Shown: one piece after another, positions 51,350-60,144 of the stretch | How the letters are laid out: every line of letters starts with the position of its first letter | Numbering within the stretch: the stretch's first letter is position 1 | Source: Sphingomonas sp. Y57 | Lineage (GTDB): Bacteria; Pseudomonadota; Alphaproteobacteria; Sphingomonadales; Sphingomonadaceae | Reading direction: 5' to 3' | Assembly: GCF_001015195.1 (NCBI RefSeq) | Contig: NZ_LDES01000004.1 | Span: 58,381 to 122,380, forward strand | Length of the DNA stretch: 64,000 nt | The notes under the pieces: model-generated | Databases searched by the model: none | Told to the model about the DNA's origin: nothing | The model's input: the letters and a program-made list of their open reading frames with translations, nothing else | Program-made: the position numbers and the translations under genes

Positions 51350-52063
51350 TTATCGACAGAAGGACCATCCGCCTCTCGGCGCCTGATCCAAATGCAGATG
51401 ATCCCTGTGCAAGTTGTTGTAATCAGGTGATAGAACCGTCGAGAACATCGTGCAGGCCCCGTCACGGACCTCACGCAGGAACGCCGCTTCCCGCCCTTGC
51501 CGCGCCCAGTCGGCCGCGACACTGATCCGGTGACCGCCGGCCAAGCGGAAGCCGGCAATGTCGATCGCATTGGCATGGGAATGTTCGCTCCACCGCCCTT
51601 CCCGTCCGCCCCGGATCGGGCGGCAGGCATAGCTGCCGAAACTGTCGACGCGGACCACCGGGCGGCCGAAATGCCGTTGAGCAGCGGGCTGGAGTACTTG
51701 CTTCTCCCACAGGAACAGGCCGAGCGCGACCGGACAAGAAATCTCGGCACGCGGCGCGTAGGAAAAGTCATGAGACTGGGTCAGCGCAACGCCGTCCGCA
51801 TAGCCGCAGGCTCCCCCTTCCCGTGCCGGCGGCAGAACCCCGTAGGCCTCCGCCGCGTCGTCGAGCAGAAGCCGGCAGGCCGGGAAGTCATCACGCAAAC
51901 CCGCGATCTTGTAATTGGTGAACCGTCCCACCGGATCGGCCAGCGAAAGCGGCGTCCATGGCAAATCCTGCGGATGCCCCCTACCCCAATGATAGAGCGC
52001 CAGAACGAGCGCAGCCGCCATGACCATCAGGAAGAGACGAAACGCTGAACGGGCATGGTCCAT
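51350..52063 (-). CDS. Extensin-like C-terminal domain protein
   Basis: 237 residues. An N-terminal signal anchor (AFRLFLMVMAAALVLALYHW) precedes an extensin-like C-terminal domain of the bacterial type: ACRLLLDDAAEAYGVLPPA, ISCPVALGLFLWEKQVLQPA, YACRPIRGG, SEHSHANAIDIAGFRLAGG and LHRDHLHLDQ. The conserved His and Asp (SEHSHANAID, HRDHLH) and Cys resemble the peptidase M15/D-Ala-D-Ala fold, suggesting a zinc wall hydrolase. It is probably periplasmic and membrane-tethered. The 52116 gene lies upstream on the same strand. Confidence 0.88.
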   Translation of the reverse strand: MDHARSAFRLFLMVMAAALVLALYHWGRGHPQDLPWTPLSLADPVGRFTNYKIAGLRDDFPACRLLLDDAAEAYGVLPPAREGGACGYADGVALTQSHDFSYAPRAEISCPVALGLFLWEKQVLQPAAQRHFGRPVVRVDSFGSYACRPIRGGREGRWSEHSHANAIDIAGFRLAGGHRISVAADWARQGREAAFLREVRDGACTMFSTVLSPDYNNLHRDHLHLDQAPRGGWSFCR

Positions 52064-52115
52064 GCGCAGCTATACGCGCGGAGGACTGGGCGGTTGCCGC
52101 GAAGCGGCGGCACGG

Positions 52116-52397
52116 TCAGCGGTGGCGATCCCCGCCGGCGACGGCCGACCAGCCCGCGACCACGACCAGAAAGGCCAGATCGGCCGCGAGAATTCCGATC
52201 GCCAGGGATTCGGTCGCCTGCGCAGCAAGATAGCCGGGAACCACGAAGAACAGGATAGCGAGGAGGATCGCGAGGAAACGCGCGGCGGAACGGGGCGTAG
52301 TAGCCGGGCGCCGCAGGGTCCCGCGCATCACGGGGGCCAGCACCATGGCTTTTGCGGGAGTGCCGGAAGCCGGCAGATCGGGTTGCGGAAACGCCAT
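52116..52397 (-). CDS. Small membrane protein of unknown function
   Basis: 93 residues. After a Pro/Arg-rich N-terminus come two hydrophobic segments (FLAILLAILFFVVPGYLAAQ and LAIGILAADLAFLVVVAGW). No family recognised. A 16-base palindrome lies about 65 bases upstream. Codirectional with the extensin-like gene 52 bases downstream, so possibly one operon. Confidence 0.6.
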   Translation of the reverse strand: MAFPQPDLPASGTPAKAMVLAPVMRGTLRRPATTPRSAARFLAILLAILFFVVPGYLAAQATESLAIGILAADLAFLVVVAGWSAVAGGDRHR

Positions 52398-52462
52398 CGA
52401 TTATGTCCATCGTGCCGGCCGCGACCACCGCGACCCCTGTTGCCCCCCATATAGGGACTCCA

Positions 52463-52478
52463 CGTACCGATCGGTACG
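52463..52478. promoter_or_regulatory. Perfect 16-bp palindrome, TetR-type operator candidate
   Basis: CGTACCGATCGGTACG is exactly self-complementary and is flanked by CATATAGGG and CCCCATATG, which are near-inverse copies of each other. It lies in the 236-base gap 52398-52633 upstream of the small membrane protein gene. The length and symmetry fit TetR-family operators; no TetR gene is in the window. Confidence 0.5.
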
Positions 52479-52569
52479 CCCCATATGGCAACACAGCGTT
52501 TACGATTTTTGACGGTTCGACGGAGTGACGCCGCTCACAGGCAAATGAAATATGTGGGCGGTATCCCAG

Positions 52570-52610
52570 AAAATGAAGGGCCCGGATAGCTGCGAGAGCT
52601 TCCGGGCCCC
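52570..52610 (-). terminator. Rho-independent terminator of the glt operon
   Basis: On the minus strand GGGCCCGGA (52609-52601) pairs with TCCGGGCCC (52586-52578) around a 14-base loop, followed by TTCATTTT. It begins about 24 bases after the gltB stop. Confidence 0.7.
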
Positions 52611-52633
52611 GTGAATGGAGCATCGTCCCATGC

Positions 52634-55600
52634 TTATTCGGCGGCGACGATCTCCGCCTGAGCATCATTGAGCGGATAGTCGAGCCGGTCGACCATCTCC
52701 TTCGGACAGACCTGCCAGATCCGATCGCGCCAGCGGTCCCAATCGTCGAGAACGCTGTGCGCCCATTTGCTGTCGGTGCGCTCCGCATGCTCGGCGATCA
52801 GCGCCTTGCAGCGCATTTCCCAGCGGACCGAGCCGAGCCGCTGCCAGACGATGCTGTCCGGATTGGCGTTGCGCTCGAAATCGCCATGCTCGTCGAGCAC
52901 GAAAGCCATGCCGCCGGTCATGCCCGCGCCGAAATTGGCGCCGACCCGGCCAAGGATCACCGCGATGCCGCCGGTCATATATTCGCAGCCATTGGCGCCG
53001 CAGCCCTCGACCACCACGGTCGCGCCCGAGTTGCGGACCGCGAAACGCTCGCCCGCCTGCCCCGCCGCGAACAGCTTGCCGGCGGTGGCGCCGTAGAGGA
53101 CGGTGTTGCCAATGATCGTGTTCGACCGGGTCTCCAGCGGCGAAGACACCATCGGCCGGACCGCGATGATCGCGCCCGACAGGCCCTTGCCGACATAGTC
53201 GTTGGCGTCGCCGAACACCTCCAGCGTGATGCCCTTGACCGCGAAGGCGCCGAGCGACTGGCCGGCCGATCCGCGCAGGCGGATATGGACATGGCCGTCG
53301 GCAAGCGAGGACATGCCGAAGCGCCTGGTGATCTCCGCCGAGAAGCGCGTGCCGACCGCGCGGTGCGTGTTGCGCACCGTATAGGTGAGCTGCATCTTCT
53401 CGCGCCGCTCGAACACGGCCTTGGCGTCCTCGATCATCTGCGCGTCGAGGCTGTCGGGCACTTCGTTGCGGAAGGTCGGGATGTTGAAGCGGCGCTTCTC
53501 CGCGGGCGCATCGACCTTGGCGAGCACCGGGTTGAGGTCGAGATCGTCGAGATGCTCGGCGCCGCGGCTGACCTGGCGGAGAAGCTCGGTACGGCCGATG
53601 ATCTCGTCGAGCGACCGGACGCCGAGCTTGGCGAGGATCTCGCGAACCTCCTCGGCGATGAAGGTCATCAGGTTGATCACCTTCTCCGGCGTGCCGACGA
53701 ACTTCTTCCGCAGCGCCTCGTCCTGGGTACAGACACCCACCGGGCAGGTGTTCGAATGGCACTGCCGCACCATGATGCAGCCCATCGCGACCAGCGACAG
53801 CGTGCCGATGCCGAATTCCTCGGCGCCGAGGATCGCGGCGATGACGATGTCGCGCCCGGTCTTGAGGCCACCATCGGTGCGCAGCTTGACCCGGTGGCGC
53901 AGGCCGTTGAGCGTCAGCACCTGGTTGGTCTCGCTCAGCCCCATCTCCCACGGCGTGCCGGCATATTTCACCGACGTCTGCGGGGAGGCACCTGTGCCGC
54001 CGACATGGCCAGCGACCAGGATGACGTCGGCATGCGCCTTGGCGACGCCCGCCGCGACCGTGCCGATGCCGGCCGAGCTGACCAGCTTCACGCACACCCG
54101 CGCGCTCGGGTTGATCTGCTTCAGGTCGTAGATGAGCTGCGCCAGATCCTCGATCGAGTAGATATCGTGGTGCGGCGGCGGCGAGATCAGCGTCACGCCC
54201 GGCGTCGAATGGCGCAGCCGCGCGATCATCTCGGTCACCTTGAAACCGGGAAGCTGGCCGCCCTCTCCGGGCTTGGCGCCCTGCGCGACCTTGATCTCCA
54301 GTTCCTCGGCCGCACCCAGATATTCGGCGGTGACGCCGAAGCGACCTGACGCAACCTGCTTGATCACTGAATTGGCGTTGTCGCCATTCGCATAGGGTGT
54401 GTAGCGGCTCCTGTCCTCGCCGCCCTCGCCCGACACCGCCTTGGCGCCGATCCGGTTCATCGCAATCGCCAGCGTCTCATGCGCCTCGGGGCTGAGCGCG
54501 CCGAGCGACATGCCCGGCGTCACGAAGCGCTTGCGGATCTCGGTGATCGGCTCGACCGAGTCGATCGGAATCCCCTCGCGCGCCCAGTTGAACTCGAGCA
54601 GGTCACGCAGATAGACCGGCGGCAGATCGCGCACCCCGCGCGAGAATTGCAGGTAGGTCGAATAGCTGTCGGTCGCGACCGAGGTCTGCAGCAGGTGCAT
54701 GAGCTGCGCCGAATAGGCATGCGCCTCCCCGCCCGCCCGCTGCTTGTAGAAGCCGCCGACCGGCAGCGACACGACGACGTCGTCGAACGCCGCCTCGTGC
54801 CGCTCGATCAGGTTGAACTGGAGCGAGTTGAAGCCTTCGCCCGATATCTTGGCCGGCATGCCGGGGAAGAAGTCGTTGACCAGCGCGCGGCTGAGGCCGA
54901 CCGCCTCGAAATTATAGCCGCCGCGATAGCTGGAGATCACCGCGATCCCCATCTTCGACATGATCTTGAGCAGGCCGTCGTCGATCGCCTTGCGGTGCCG
55001 CCTCAGGCATTCGTCGAGGCTGCGCTCGCCGAACAGCCCACGCGCGTGGCGGTCGGCGATCGCCGCCTCGGCCAGATAGGCGTTCACGGTCGTCGCCCCG
55101 ACGCCGATCAGCACCGCATAATAGTGGGTGTCGAGGCATTCGGACGAGCGGACGTTGACCGATGCATAGGATCGCAGCCCCTTGCGGACGAGGTGGGTGT
55201 GAACCGCCGCCGCCGCCAGGATCATCGCGATTCCGACCCGGTCCGGGCCGACATGTTCGTCGGTCAGGAACAACTCGGCCTTGCCTTCGCGCACGGCTGT
55301 CTCAGCCTCGGCGCGAACCCGGGCGATCGCTTGGCGCAGCGCGTCCGGGCCGCCATGAACGTCGAAGGTGCAGTCGATCTCCGCCGCCTGCGAGCCGAAA
55401 TGATCCTTCAGCATCTGCCAGTCGCGACAATGCAGCACCGGGCTTTCGAGTACCAGCACGTCGGCCTGCTGCCCGTCATTGTCGAGGATGTTGGCGAGGT
55501 TTCCGAAGCGCGTCTTGAGGCTCATCACCTGCGTCTCGCGCAGGCTGTCGATCGGCGGATTCGTCACCTGGCTGAAATTCTGCCGGAAGAAATGGCTGAT

Positions 55601-57163
55601 CAGCCGTCCATTGTCCGAGATGACCGCGAGCGGCGTGTCGTCGCCCATCGATCCGACGGCTTCCTTGGCATCCTCGACCTGCGGGCTGAGGATCAGTTCC
55701 ATGTCCTCGAGGGTCTGCCCCGCCGCAACCTGACGGCGCAACAGCTCGGCGCGCGGCCAGCGCGGAATCATGTCCTCCGCCGGGCGCGGCAGGTCAGCCG
55801 GCGTGCGGAAATTCCTGACCCACTCGCCATAGGGCTTCTCGGCGGCGATCTTGTCCTTGATCTCGGCGTCACCGTAGATCCGGCCCTCATCGAGATCGAT
55901 CGCGATCATCTGGCCCGGCCCCATCCGGCCCTTGGCGATGATCGTGCTCTCGGGGACGACGACCATGCCGGTCTCCGATCCGACGATCAGCAGGTTGTCG
56001 GCGGTCCGCGTGGTCCGCAGCGGCCGCAGCGCGTTGCGGTCGACACCCGCCACCGCCCAGCGGCCGTCGGTCATCGCCAGCGCGGCGGGCCCGTCCCACG
56101 GCTCCATCACCGAGCCGATATAGCTGTACATCGCCCGGCGCGCCTCGGGCACATCGGGGCTGTTCTGCCACGCCTCGGGCACCAGCATCAGCTTCGCGGT
56201 CGGTGCGTCACGCCCTGAACGGCAGATCGTCTCGAACACCGCGTCGAGCGCGGCGGTGTCCGACGCCCCGGCCGGGATCAGCGGCTTGATCTCATCCGAA
56301 TGCTCACCGAACGCCAGGCTGGCCATCTTGATCTCATGGCTCTTCATCCAGTTCTTGTTGCCGCGGATCGTGTTGATCTCGCCGTTGTGCGCAAGCGAAC
56401 GGAAGGGCTGCGCCAGCCACCATTGCGGGAAGGTGTTGGTCGAATAGCGCTGGTGGAAGATCGCCACCCGGCTGACGAAGCGCTCATCCTTCAGGTCGGG
56501 ATAGAAGACCGACAGTTCCTCGGCCAGGAACAGGCCCTTGTAGACGATCGAGCGCGCCGACAGCGAGCAGATGTAGAAGCCCTGAATCTGCGCCTCGATC
56601 ACCTTGCGTTCGATGCGGCGGCGGATCAGGTAGAGGTTCTTCTCGAACTCCTCGAGGCTCATCTCGTCGGGCATTGGCCCGGCGATCATGATCTGCTCAA
56701 TCTCGGGACGGGTCTGCAACGCCTTGTCGCCGATCACCGACACGTCGACGGGCACCTGACGCCAACCGTATATGGTGTAGCCGAAATCGATGATCTCGCT
56801 CTCGACGATCGTGCGGCAGGTCTCCTGCGCGCCGAGGTCGGTTCGCGGCAGAAACACCATTCCCACCGCCAGACGGTTCGGGCGCGGCTTGTGGCCGGCA
56901 TGCTCGATGGCGTCGTCGAAGAAGCGGATCGGGAGGTCGACGTGGATCCCCGCGCCGTCGCCGGTCTTGCCGTCGGCGTCGACGGCGCCACGGTGCCAAA
57001 CCGCCTTCAGCGCGTCGATCGCGGCAGCGACGACCCGGCGCGAGGGCTTGCCGTCGGTCGCCGCGACCAGGCCGACGCCGCATGCGTCGCCCTCATATTC
57101 AGGGCGATACATGCCCTCGCGGGCGAGGCGCTCATGTTCCGGGGTGAGATGCTCGTAGGACAT
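52634..57163 (-). CDS. gltB: Glutamate synthase (NADPH), large subunit
   Basis: 1509 residues. Makes two glutamates from glutamine and 2-oxoglutarate. A short propeptide precedes Cys28 (YEGDACGVGLVAATDG), the N-terminal nucleophile of the class II amidotransferase domain. The central domain and FMN-binding synthase domain follow (GEGGEDRSRYTPYANGD, KPGEGGQLPGFKVTEMIA), then the 3Fe-4S ligands in CIMVRQCHSNTCPVGVCTQD (C-x5-C-x4-C). The C-terminal beta-helix has GGxxxxx repeats (GANGCEYMTGGIAVILGRVG). Last gene of gltD-DUF2059-gltB. Confidence 0.97.
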   Translation of the reverse strand: MSYEHLTPEHERLAREGMYRPEYEGDACGVGLVAATDGKPSRRVVAAAIDALKAVWHRGAVDADGKTGDGAGIHVDLPIRFFDDAIEHAGHKPRPNRLAVGMVFLPRTDLGAQETCRTIVESEIIDFGYTIYGWRQVPVDVSVIGDKALQTRPEIEQIMIAGPMPDEMSLEEFEKNLYLIRRRIERKVIEAQIQGFYICSLSARSIVYKGLFLAEELSVFYPDLKDERFVSRVAIFHQRYSTNTFPQWWLAQPFRSLAHNGEINTIRGNKNWMKSHEIKMASLAFGEHSDEIKPLIPAGASDTAALDAVFETICRSGRDAPTAKLMLVPEAWQNSPDVPEARRAMYSYIGSVMEPWDGPAALAMTDGRWAVAGVDRNALRPLRTTRTADNLLIVGSETGMVVVPESTIIAKGRMGPGQMIAIDLDEGRIYGDAEIKDKIAAEKPYGEWVRNFRTPADLPRPAEDMIPRWPRAELLRRQVAAGQTLEDMELILSPQVEDAKEAVGSMGDDTPLAVISDNGRLISHFFRQNFSQVTNPPIDSLRETQVMSLKTRFGNLANILDNDGQQADVLVLESPVLHCRDWQMLKDHFGSQAAEIDCTFDVHGGPDALRQAIARVRAEAETAVREGKAELFLTDEHVGPDRVGIAMILAAAAVHTHLVRKGLRSYASVNVRSSECLDTHYYAVLIGVGATTVNAYLAEAAIADRHARGLFGERSLDECLRRHRKAIDDGLLKIMSKMGIAVISSYRGGYNFEAVGLSRALVNDFFPGMPAKISGEGFNSLQFNLIERHEAAFDDVVVSLPVGGFYKQRAGGEAHAYSAQLMHLLQTSVATDSYSTYLQFSRGVRDLPPVYLRDLLEFNWAREGIPIDSVEPITEIRKRFVTPGMSLGALSPEAHETLAIAMNRIGAKAVSGEGGEDRSRYTPYANGDNANSVIKQVASGRFGVTAEYLGAAEELEIKVAQGAKPGEGGQLPGFKVTEMIARLRHSTPGVTLISPPPHHDIYSIEDLAQLIYDLKQINPSARVCVKLVSSAGIGTVAAGVAKAHADVILVAGHVGGTGASPQTSVKYAGTPWEMGLSETNQVLTLNGLRHRVKLRTDGGLKTGRDIVIAAILGAEEFGIGTLSLVAMGCIMVRQCHSNTCPVGVCTQDEALRKKFVGTPEKVINLMTFIAEEVREILAKLGVRSLDEIIGRTELLRQVSRGAEHLDDLDLNPVLAKVDAPAEKRRFNIPTFRNEVPDSLDAQMIEDAKAVFERREKMQLTYTVRNTHRAVGTRFSAEITRRFGMSSLADGHVHIRLRGSAGQSLGAFAVKGITLEVFGDANDYVGKGLSGAIIAVRPMVSSPLETRSNTIIGNTVLYGATAGKLFAAGQAGERFAVRNSGATVVVEGCGANGCEYMTGGIAVILGRVGANFGAGMTGGMAFVLDEHGDFERNANPDSIVWQRLGSVRWEMRCKALIAEHAERTDSKWAHSVLDDWDRWRDRIWQVCPKEMVDRLDYPLNDAQAEIVAAE

Positions 57164-57172
57164 CGTGCAATC

Positions 57173-57718
57173 CTAGCTGGCGGTGGGCGAACGAAGCTTC
57201 GCCTTGTCTTCGGGGTGCCGCGCGATCCAATCGGCGACGATCTGCTTGATCTTCTCCATGAACTGCTGCTGGCCCGGCTTCATCGCCTCGAAGGTCAGCG
57301 GCAGCATCTCCGCCATCAAGGCCGGCGTCTCCTCGCGGAACTTGACCATCACCGGCTCCTTCATGAAGGCGGTGACGCGGCGCAGCTCATCGACGGTGAA
57401 GTGGCGCGCATAGATCGCAGCGAGCTGGTCGATAAAGGCCGGGGTGAAATAGCTGTCCATGGAGCCGATATAGGCCTGCATCGCCGCGGTCAGTTCGTCG
57501 CGGAGCCCCTCCGGCATCGCGTCGTCCTTGAACATCAGCCGCATCTGTTGGCCGATGCCCTCCGCCATGCGCGGGCCGAGCGCGCGCATCTGGCCCGGAA
57601 CGTCGGTGACCTGCATCAGCTCACGCGCTGCGCCCAGCGTCGCGGCGTCCGGCGCGGTTTCCGCCAACGCCGGCGAAGCGAACGCCACGGCCGCCGCGAT
57701 CAGCACCGTGCGCATCAT
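57173..57718 (-). CDS. DUF2059 exported protein between gltD and gltB
   Basis: 181 residues. Signal peptide (RTVLIAAAVAFASPALA), then an all-helical DUF2059-like domain: ARELMQVTDVPGQMRALGP at about 30-48, and YFTPAFIDQLAAIYARHFTV, LRRVTAFMKEPVMVKFREET at about 90-130. The family's function is unknown. Its ATG overlaps the gltD stop by 4 bases and gltB begins 9 bases after its end, so this periplasmic protein is firmly embedded in a cytoplasmic enzyme operon. Confidence 0.88.
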   Translation of the reverse strand: MMRTVLIAAAVAFASPALAETAPDAATLGAARELMQVTDVPGQMRALGPRMAEGIGQQMRLMFKDDAMPEGLRDELTAAMQAYIGSMDSYFTPAFIDQLAAIYARHFTVDELRRVTAFMKEPVMVKFREETPALMAEMLPLTFEAMKPGQQQFMEKIKQIVADWIARHPEDKAKLRSPTAS

Positions 57719-59172
57719 GCCGCTACCTTCCCCGCCGCCAGTTCGCCGCGTTCCGCCTTCGCCTTGAGAAAGGCATGCATCCGAACCGCCACATCTCGGC
57801 CGTCCCGGATCGCCCAGACCACCAGGCTCGCGCCGCGGACGATGTCCCCGGCCGCGAACACGCCCTCGATCGAGGTCTGCATCGTCTTATGGTCGACCCT
57901 GAGCGTGCCCCAGCGGGTCACCGACAGCTCGGGGGCGCCGAACATGCCTGGCAGATCCTCGGGGTCGAAGCCGAGCGCCTTGATCACCAGATCGGCCTCG
58001 ATCCGGAACTCGCTGCCCGGATCGGGCTCGGGCGCACGGCGGCCTGACATGTCGGGCTCGCCGAGCCTCATGCGGATCGCGCGGACACCGCCGACCGCCT
58101 CCCCGCCGTCGAACGCTTCGGGCGACGACAGCCAGACAAACTCGACGCCCTCCTCCTCGGCATTCTTCGTCTCACGCTGCGAGCCCGGCATGTTCGCCCG
58201 GTCGCGGCGATAGAGGCACTTCACCGAGGCCGCCCCCTGGCGAACCGCGGTGCGCACGCAGTCCATCGCCGTATCGCCGCCACCGATCACGACGACATGC
58301 TTGCCCTTCGCATCGAGCAGCCCCTCGTCGAACGCCGGCACCGCGTCGCCGAACCCCTTGCGGTTCGACGCGGTGAGATAATCCAGCGCCTCGACGATGC
58401 CGGGTGTGCCGACGCCGGGCGCCTTGATCGCGCGCGGCTTGTAGACGCCCGTGGCGATCAGGATCGCATCGTGCCGCGCCCGCAGCGCATCGAGCGAGGC
58501 GTCACGGCCGACCTCGAAACCCTGGTGAAAGACGATGCCAGCGTCGATCAGCCGCTGAACCCGGCGCAGGACGACAGGCTTCTCCAGCTTGAAGCCGGGA
58601 ATGCCATAGGTCAGCAGGCCGCCGGCGCGGTCGTGCCGGTCATAGACATGGACCTCGTAGCCGCGCGCCCGCATCAGTTCGGCGACGGTGAGGCCCGCCG
58701 GGCCCGCTCCGATCACGCCGACCGACTGGCCCCGGTCCGGGCCCACCTGCACGGGCTCGACCCAGCCACGCTCCCAGGCCGTGTCGGTGATGTACTTTTC
58801 GACCGAACCGATCGTCACGGCGCCATGGCCCGAAAATTCGATCACGCAATTGCCCTCGCACAGCCGGTCCTGCGGGCAGATGCGGCCGCAAATCTCCGGC
58901 ATGGTAGAGGTTGCGTTCGACAGTTCGTAAGCCTCGCGCAACCGCCCTTCTGCGGTCAGGCGCAGCCAGTCGGGAATATGGTTGTGCAACGGGCAATGCG
59001 TCGAACAATAAGGCACGCCACACTGCGAACAGCGCGACGCCTGCTCCCCCGCCTTATCGTCCGCGTAGAGCGCGGCGATCTCGCCGAAATCGGCAATGCG
59101 CGCGTCGGCCGCCCGCTTGGGCGGGAACGCCTGCCCCACGCCCACGAATTTCAGCATCGGCTCGTTCGCCAT
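57715..59172 (-). CDS. gltD: Glutamate synthase, small subunit
   Basis: 485 residues from ATG 59172. Delivers electrons from NADPH through FAD and two 4Fe-4S clusters to GltB. N-terminal cluster Cys in ASRCSQCGVPYCSTHCPLHN and ICGRICPQDRLCEGNCVI; FAD motif VGVIGAGPAGLTVAELMRAR; NADPH motif VVVIGGGDTAMDCVRTAVRQ; C-terminal GVFAAGDIVRGASLVVWAI. First gene of the glt operon; promoter presumably within 59173-59333. Confidence 0.96.
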   Translation of the reverse strand: MANEPMLKFVGVGQAFPPKRAADARIADFGEIAALYADDKAGEQASRCSQCGVPYCSTHCPLHNHIPDWLRLTAEGRLREAYELSNATSTMPEICGRICPQDRLCEGNCVIEFSGHGAVTIGSVEKYITDTAWERGWVEPVQVGPDRGQSVGVIGAGPAGLTVAELMRARGYEVHVYDRHDRAGGLLTYGIPGFKLEKPVVLRRVQRLIDAGIVFHQGFEVGRDASLDALRARHDAILIATGVYKPRAIKAPGVGTPGIVEALDYLTASNRKGFGDAVPAFDEGLLDAKGKHVVVIGGGDTAMDCVRTAVRQGAASVKCLYRRDRANMPGSQRETKNAEEEGVEFVWLSSPEAFDGGEAVGGVRAIRMRLGEPDMSGRRAPEPDPGSEFRIEADLVIKALGFDPEDLPGMFGAPELSVTRWGTLRVDHKTMQTSIEGVFAAGDIVRGASLVVWAIRDGRDVAVRMHAFLKAKAERGELAAGKVAA

Positions 59173-59219
59173 CGCAAATGCCCTCCAGGTTCGGAGGCGC
59201 ATTCTCACAATCGCGGCCC

Positions 59220-59321
59220 TGAGTCACGCGCATTCCGCACAATGAGTCAGTCTTGCTTACCTATTATTTGTGGAAATCATCCTAGAACATGAACGGCTGG
59301 ACATAATTTCCTATATATAGG
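59220..59321. promoter_or_regulatory. Repeat elements in the gltD upstream region
   Basis: The 161-base gap between uppP and gltD is AT-rich for this window. It holds two direct copies of TGAGTCA (59220-59226 and 59243-59249, 23 bases apart, TGACTCA on the gltD strand) and a perfect palindrome CCTATATATAGG (59310-59321). These are candidate regulator sites for the glt operon; no regulator is assigned. Confidence 0.3.
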
Positions 59322-59333
59322 TCCGATACGGCC

Positions 59334-60134
59334 TTATCTTGCAAGCAGCCACATGAGGGCTACCGTTCCGGCAATGATTCGATACCAGGCGAACGGCGCG
59401 AAACCGTGCTTGGTAACCACGCCCAGGAACCACCGGATCACCAGCATCGCGACGATGAAGGACACCACGAAACCGATGCCGATCGCTATCGCCTGGGAAT
59501 CACCGAGCTCGTGTCGCGCCTTCCACAACGCCAGCGTCGTGGCCCCCAGCATCGTCGGGATAGCGAGGAAGAAACTGTATTCGGCGGCGGTGCGCCGTTC
59601 GACCCCGAGGGTGAGCGCCCCCATGATCGTGGCGCCCGAACGGCTGACGCCGGGGATCATCGACAGGCACTGGATCAGGCCGATGCCAAACGATGTCCTG
59701 AGCGACATGCCCTCGACGCTGTCGCAGGTCGGGTTGCGGACCAGCCTCTCGATGACAAGGATCGCGATACCGCCGAGGATCAGGGCCACGGCGACGATGA
59801 TCGGCGTGTTGAGCATTGCCTTGATCGCGCCATAGGCGACCGCGCCAATCACCGCCGATGGCAGGAAGCCGACCAGCACGTTGCGAGTGAAACGGATCGA
59901 TGCCGGGTCGCGCCGGGCGAGCCCGGCGAGCACCGCGGCGAAGCGCTCGCGATAGAGCACGACGACGGCGAGGATCGCGCCGAGCTGGATGACGATGTCG
60001 AAGGTCTCGGTACCCTGCGGCACCCGCATGACCTCCCCGGCGAGGATCAGGTGCCCGGTCGACGATACGGGCAGGAACTCCGTCAACCCCTCGACGATAC
60101 CGAGGAGGACGATCGACAGCAGCGACATCTCCAT
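59334..60134 (-). CDS. uppP: Undecaprenyl-diphosphatase
   Basis: 266 residues from ATG 60134 (an ATG two codons later is also possible; no clear ribosome site). Recycles the lipid carrier undecaprenyl phosphate for wall synthesis in the inner membrane. BacA-type motifs: LGIVEGLTEFLPVSSTGHLI with the catalytic Glu-rich helix, and IPGVSRSGATIMGALTLG. About eight membrane segments. It lies 10 bases downstream of the NDUFA9-like gene on the same strand. Confidence 0.95.
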   Translation of the reverse strand: MEMSLLSIVLLGIVEGLTEFLPVSSTGHLILAGEVMRVPQGTETFDIVIQLGAILAVVVLYRERFAAVLAGLARRDPASIRFTRNVLVGFLPSAVIGAVAYGAIKAMLNTPIIVAVALILGGIAILVIERLVRNPTCDSVEGMSLRTSFGIGLIQCLSMIPGVSRSGATIMGALTLGVERRTAAEYSFFLAIPTMLGATTLALWKARHELGDSQAIAIGIGFVVSFIVAMLVIRWFLGVVTKHGFAPFAWYRIIAGTVALMWLLAR

Positions 60135-60144
60135 GGAGGAGGCG

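Noticed and set aside
52027..52788. 253-codon minus-strand frame over the gltB end and intergenic region
   Set aside because: Crosses the glt terminator and overlaps better-supported genes in another frame; composition is Arg/Ser-rich like a shadow.
54479..56218. 579-codon plus-strand frame opposite gltB
   Set aside because: Antisense shadow of a GC-rich gene; composition is Arg/Asp/His-heavy with no domain, while gltB on the other strand is complete.
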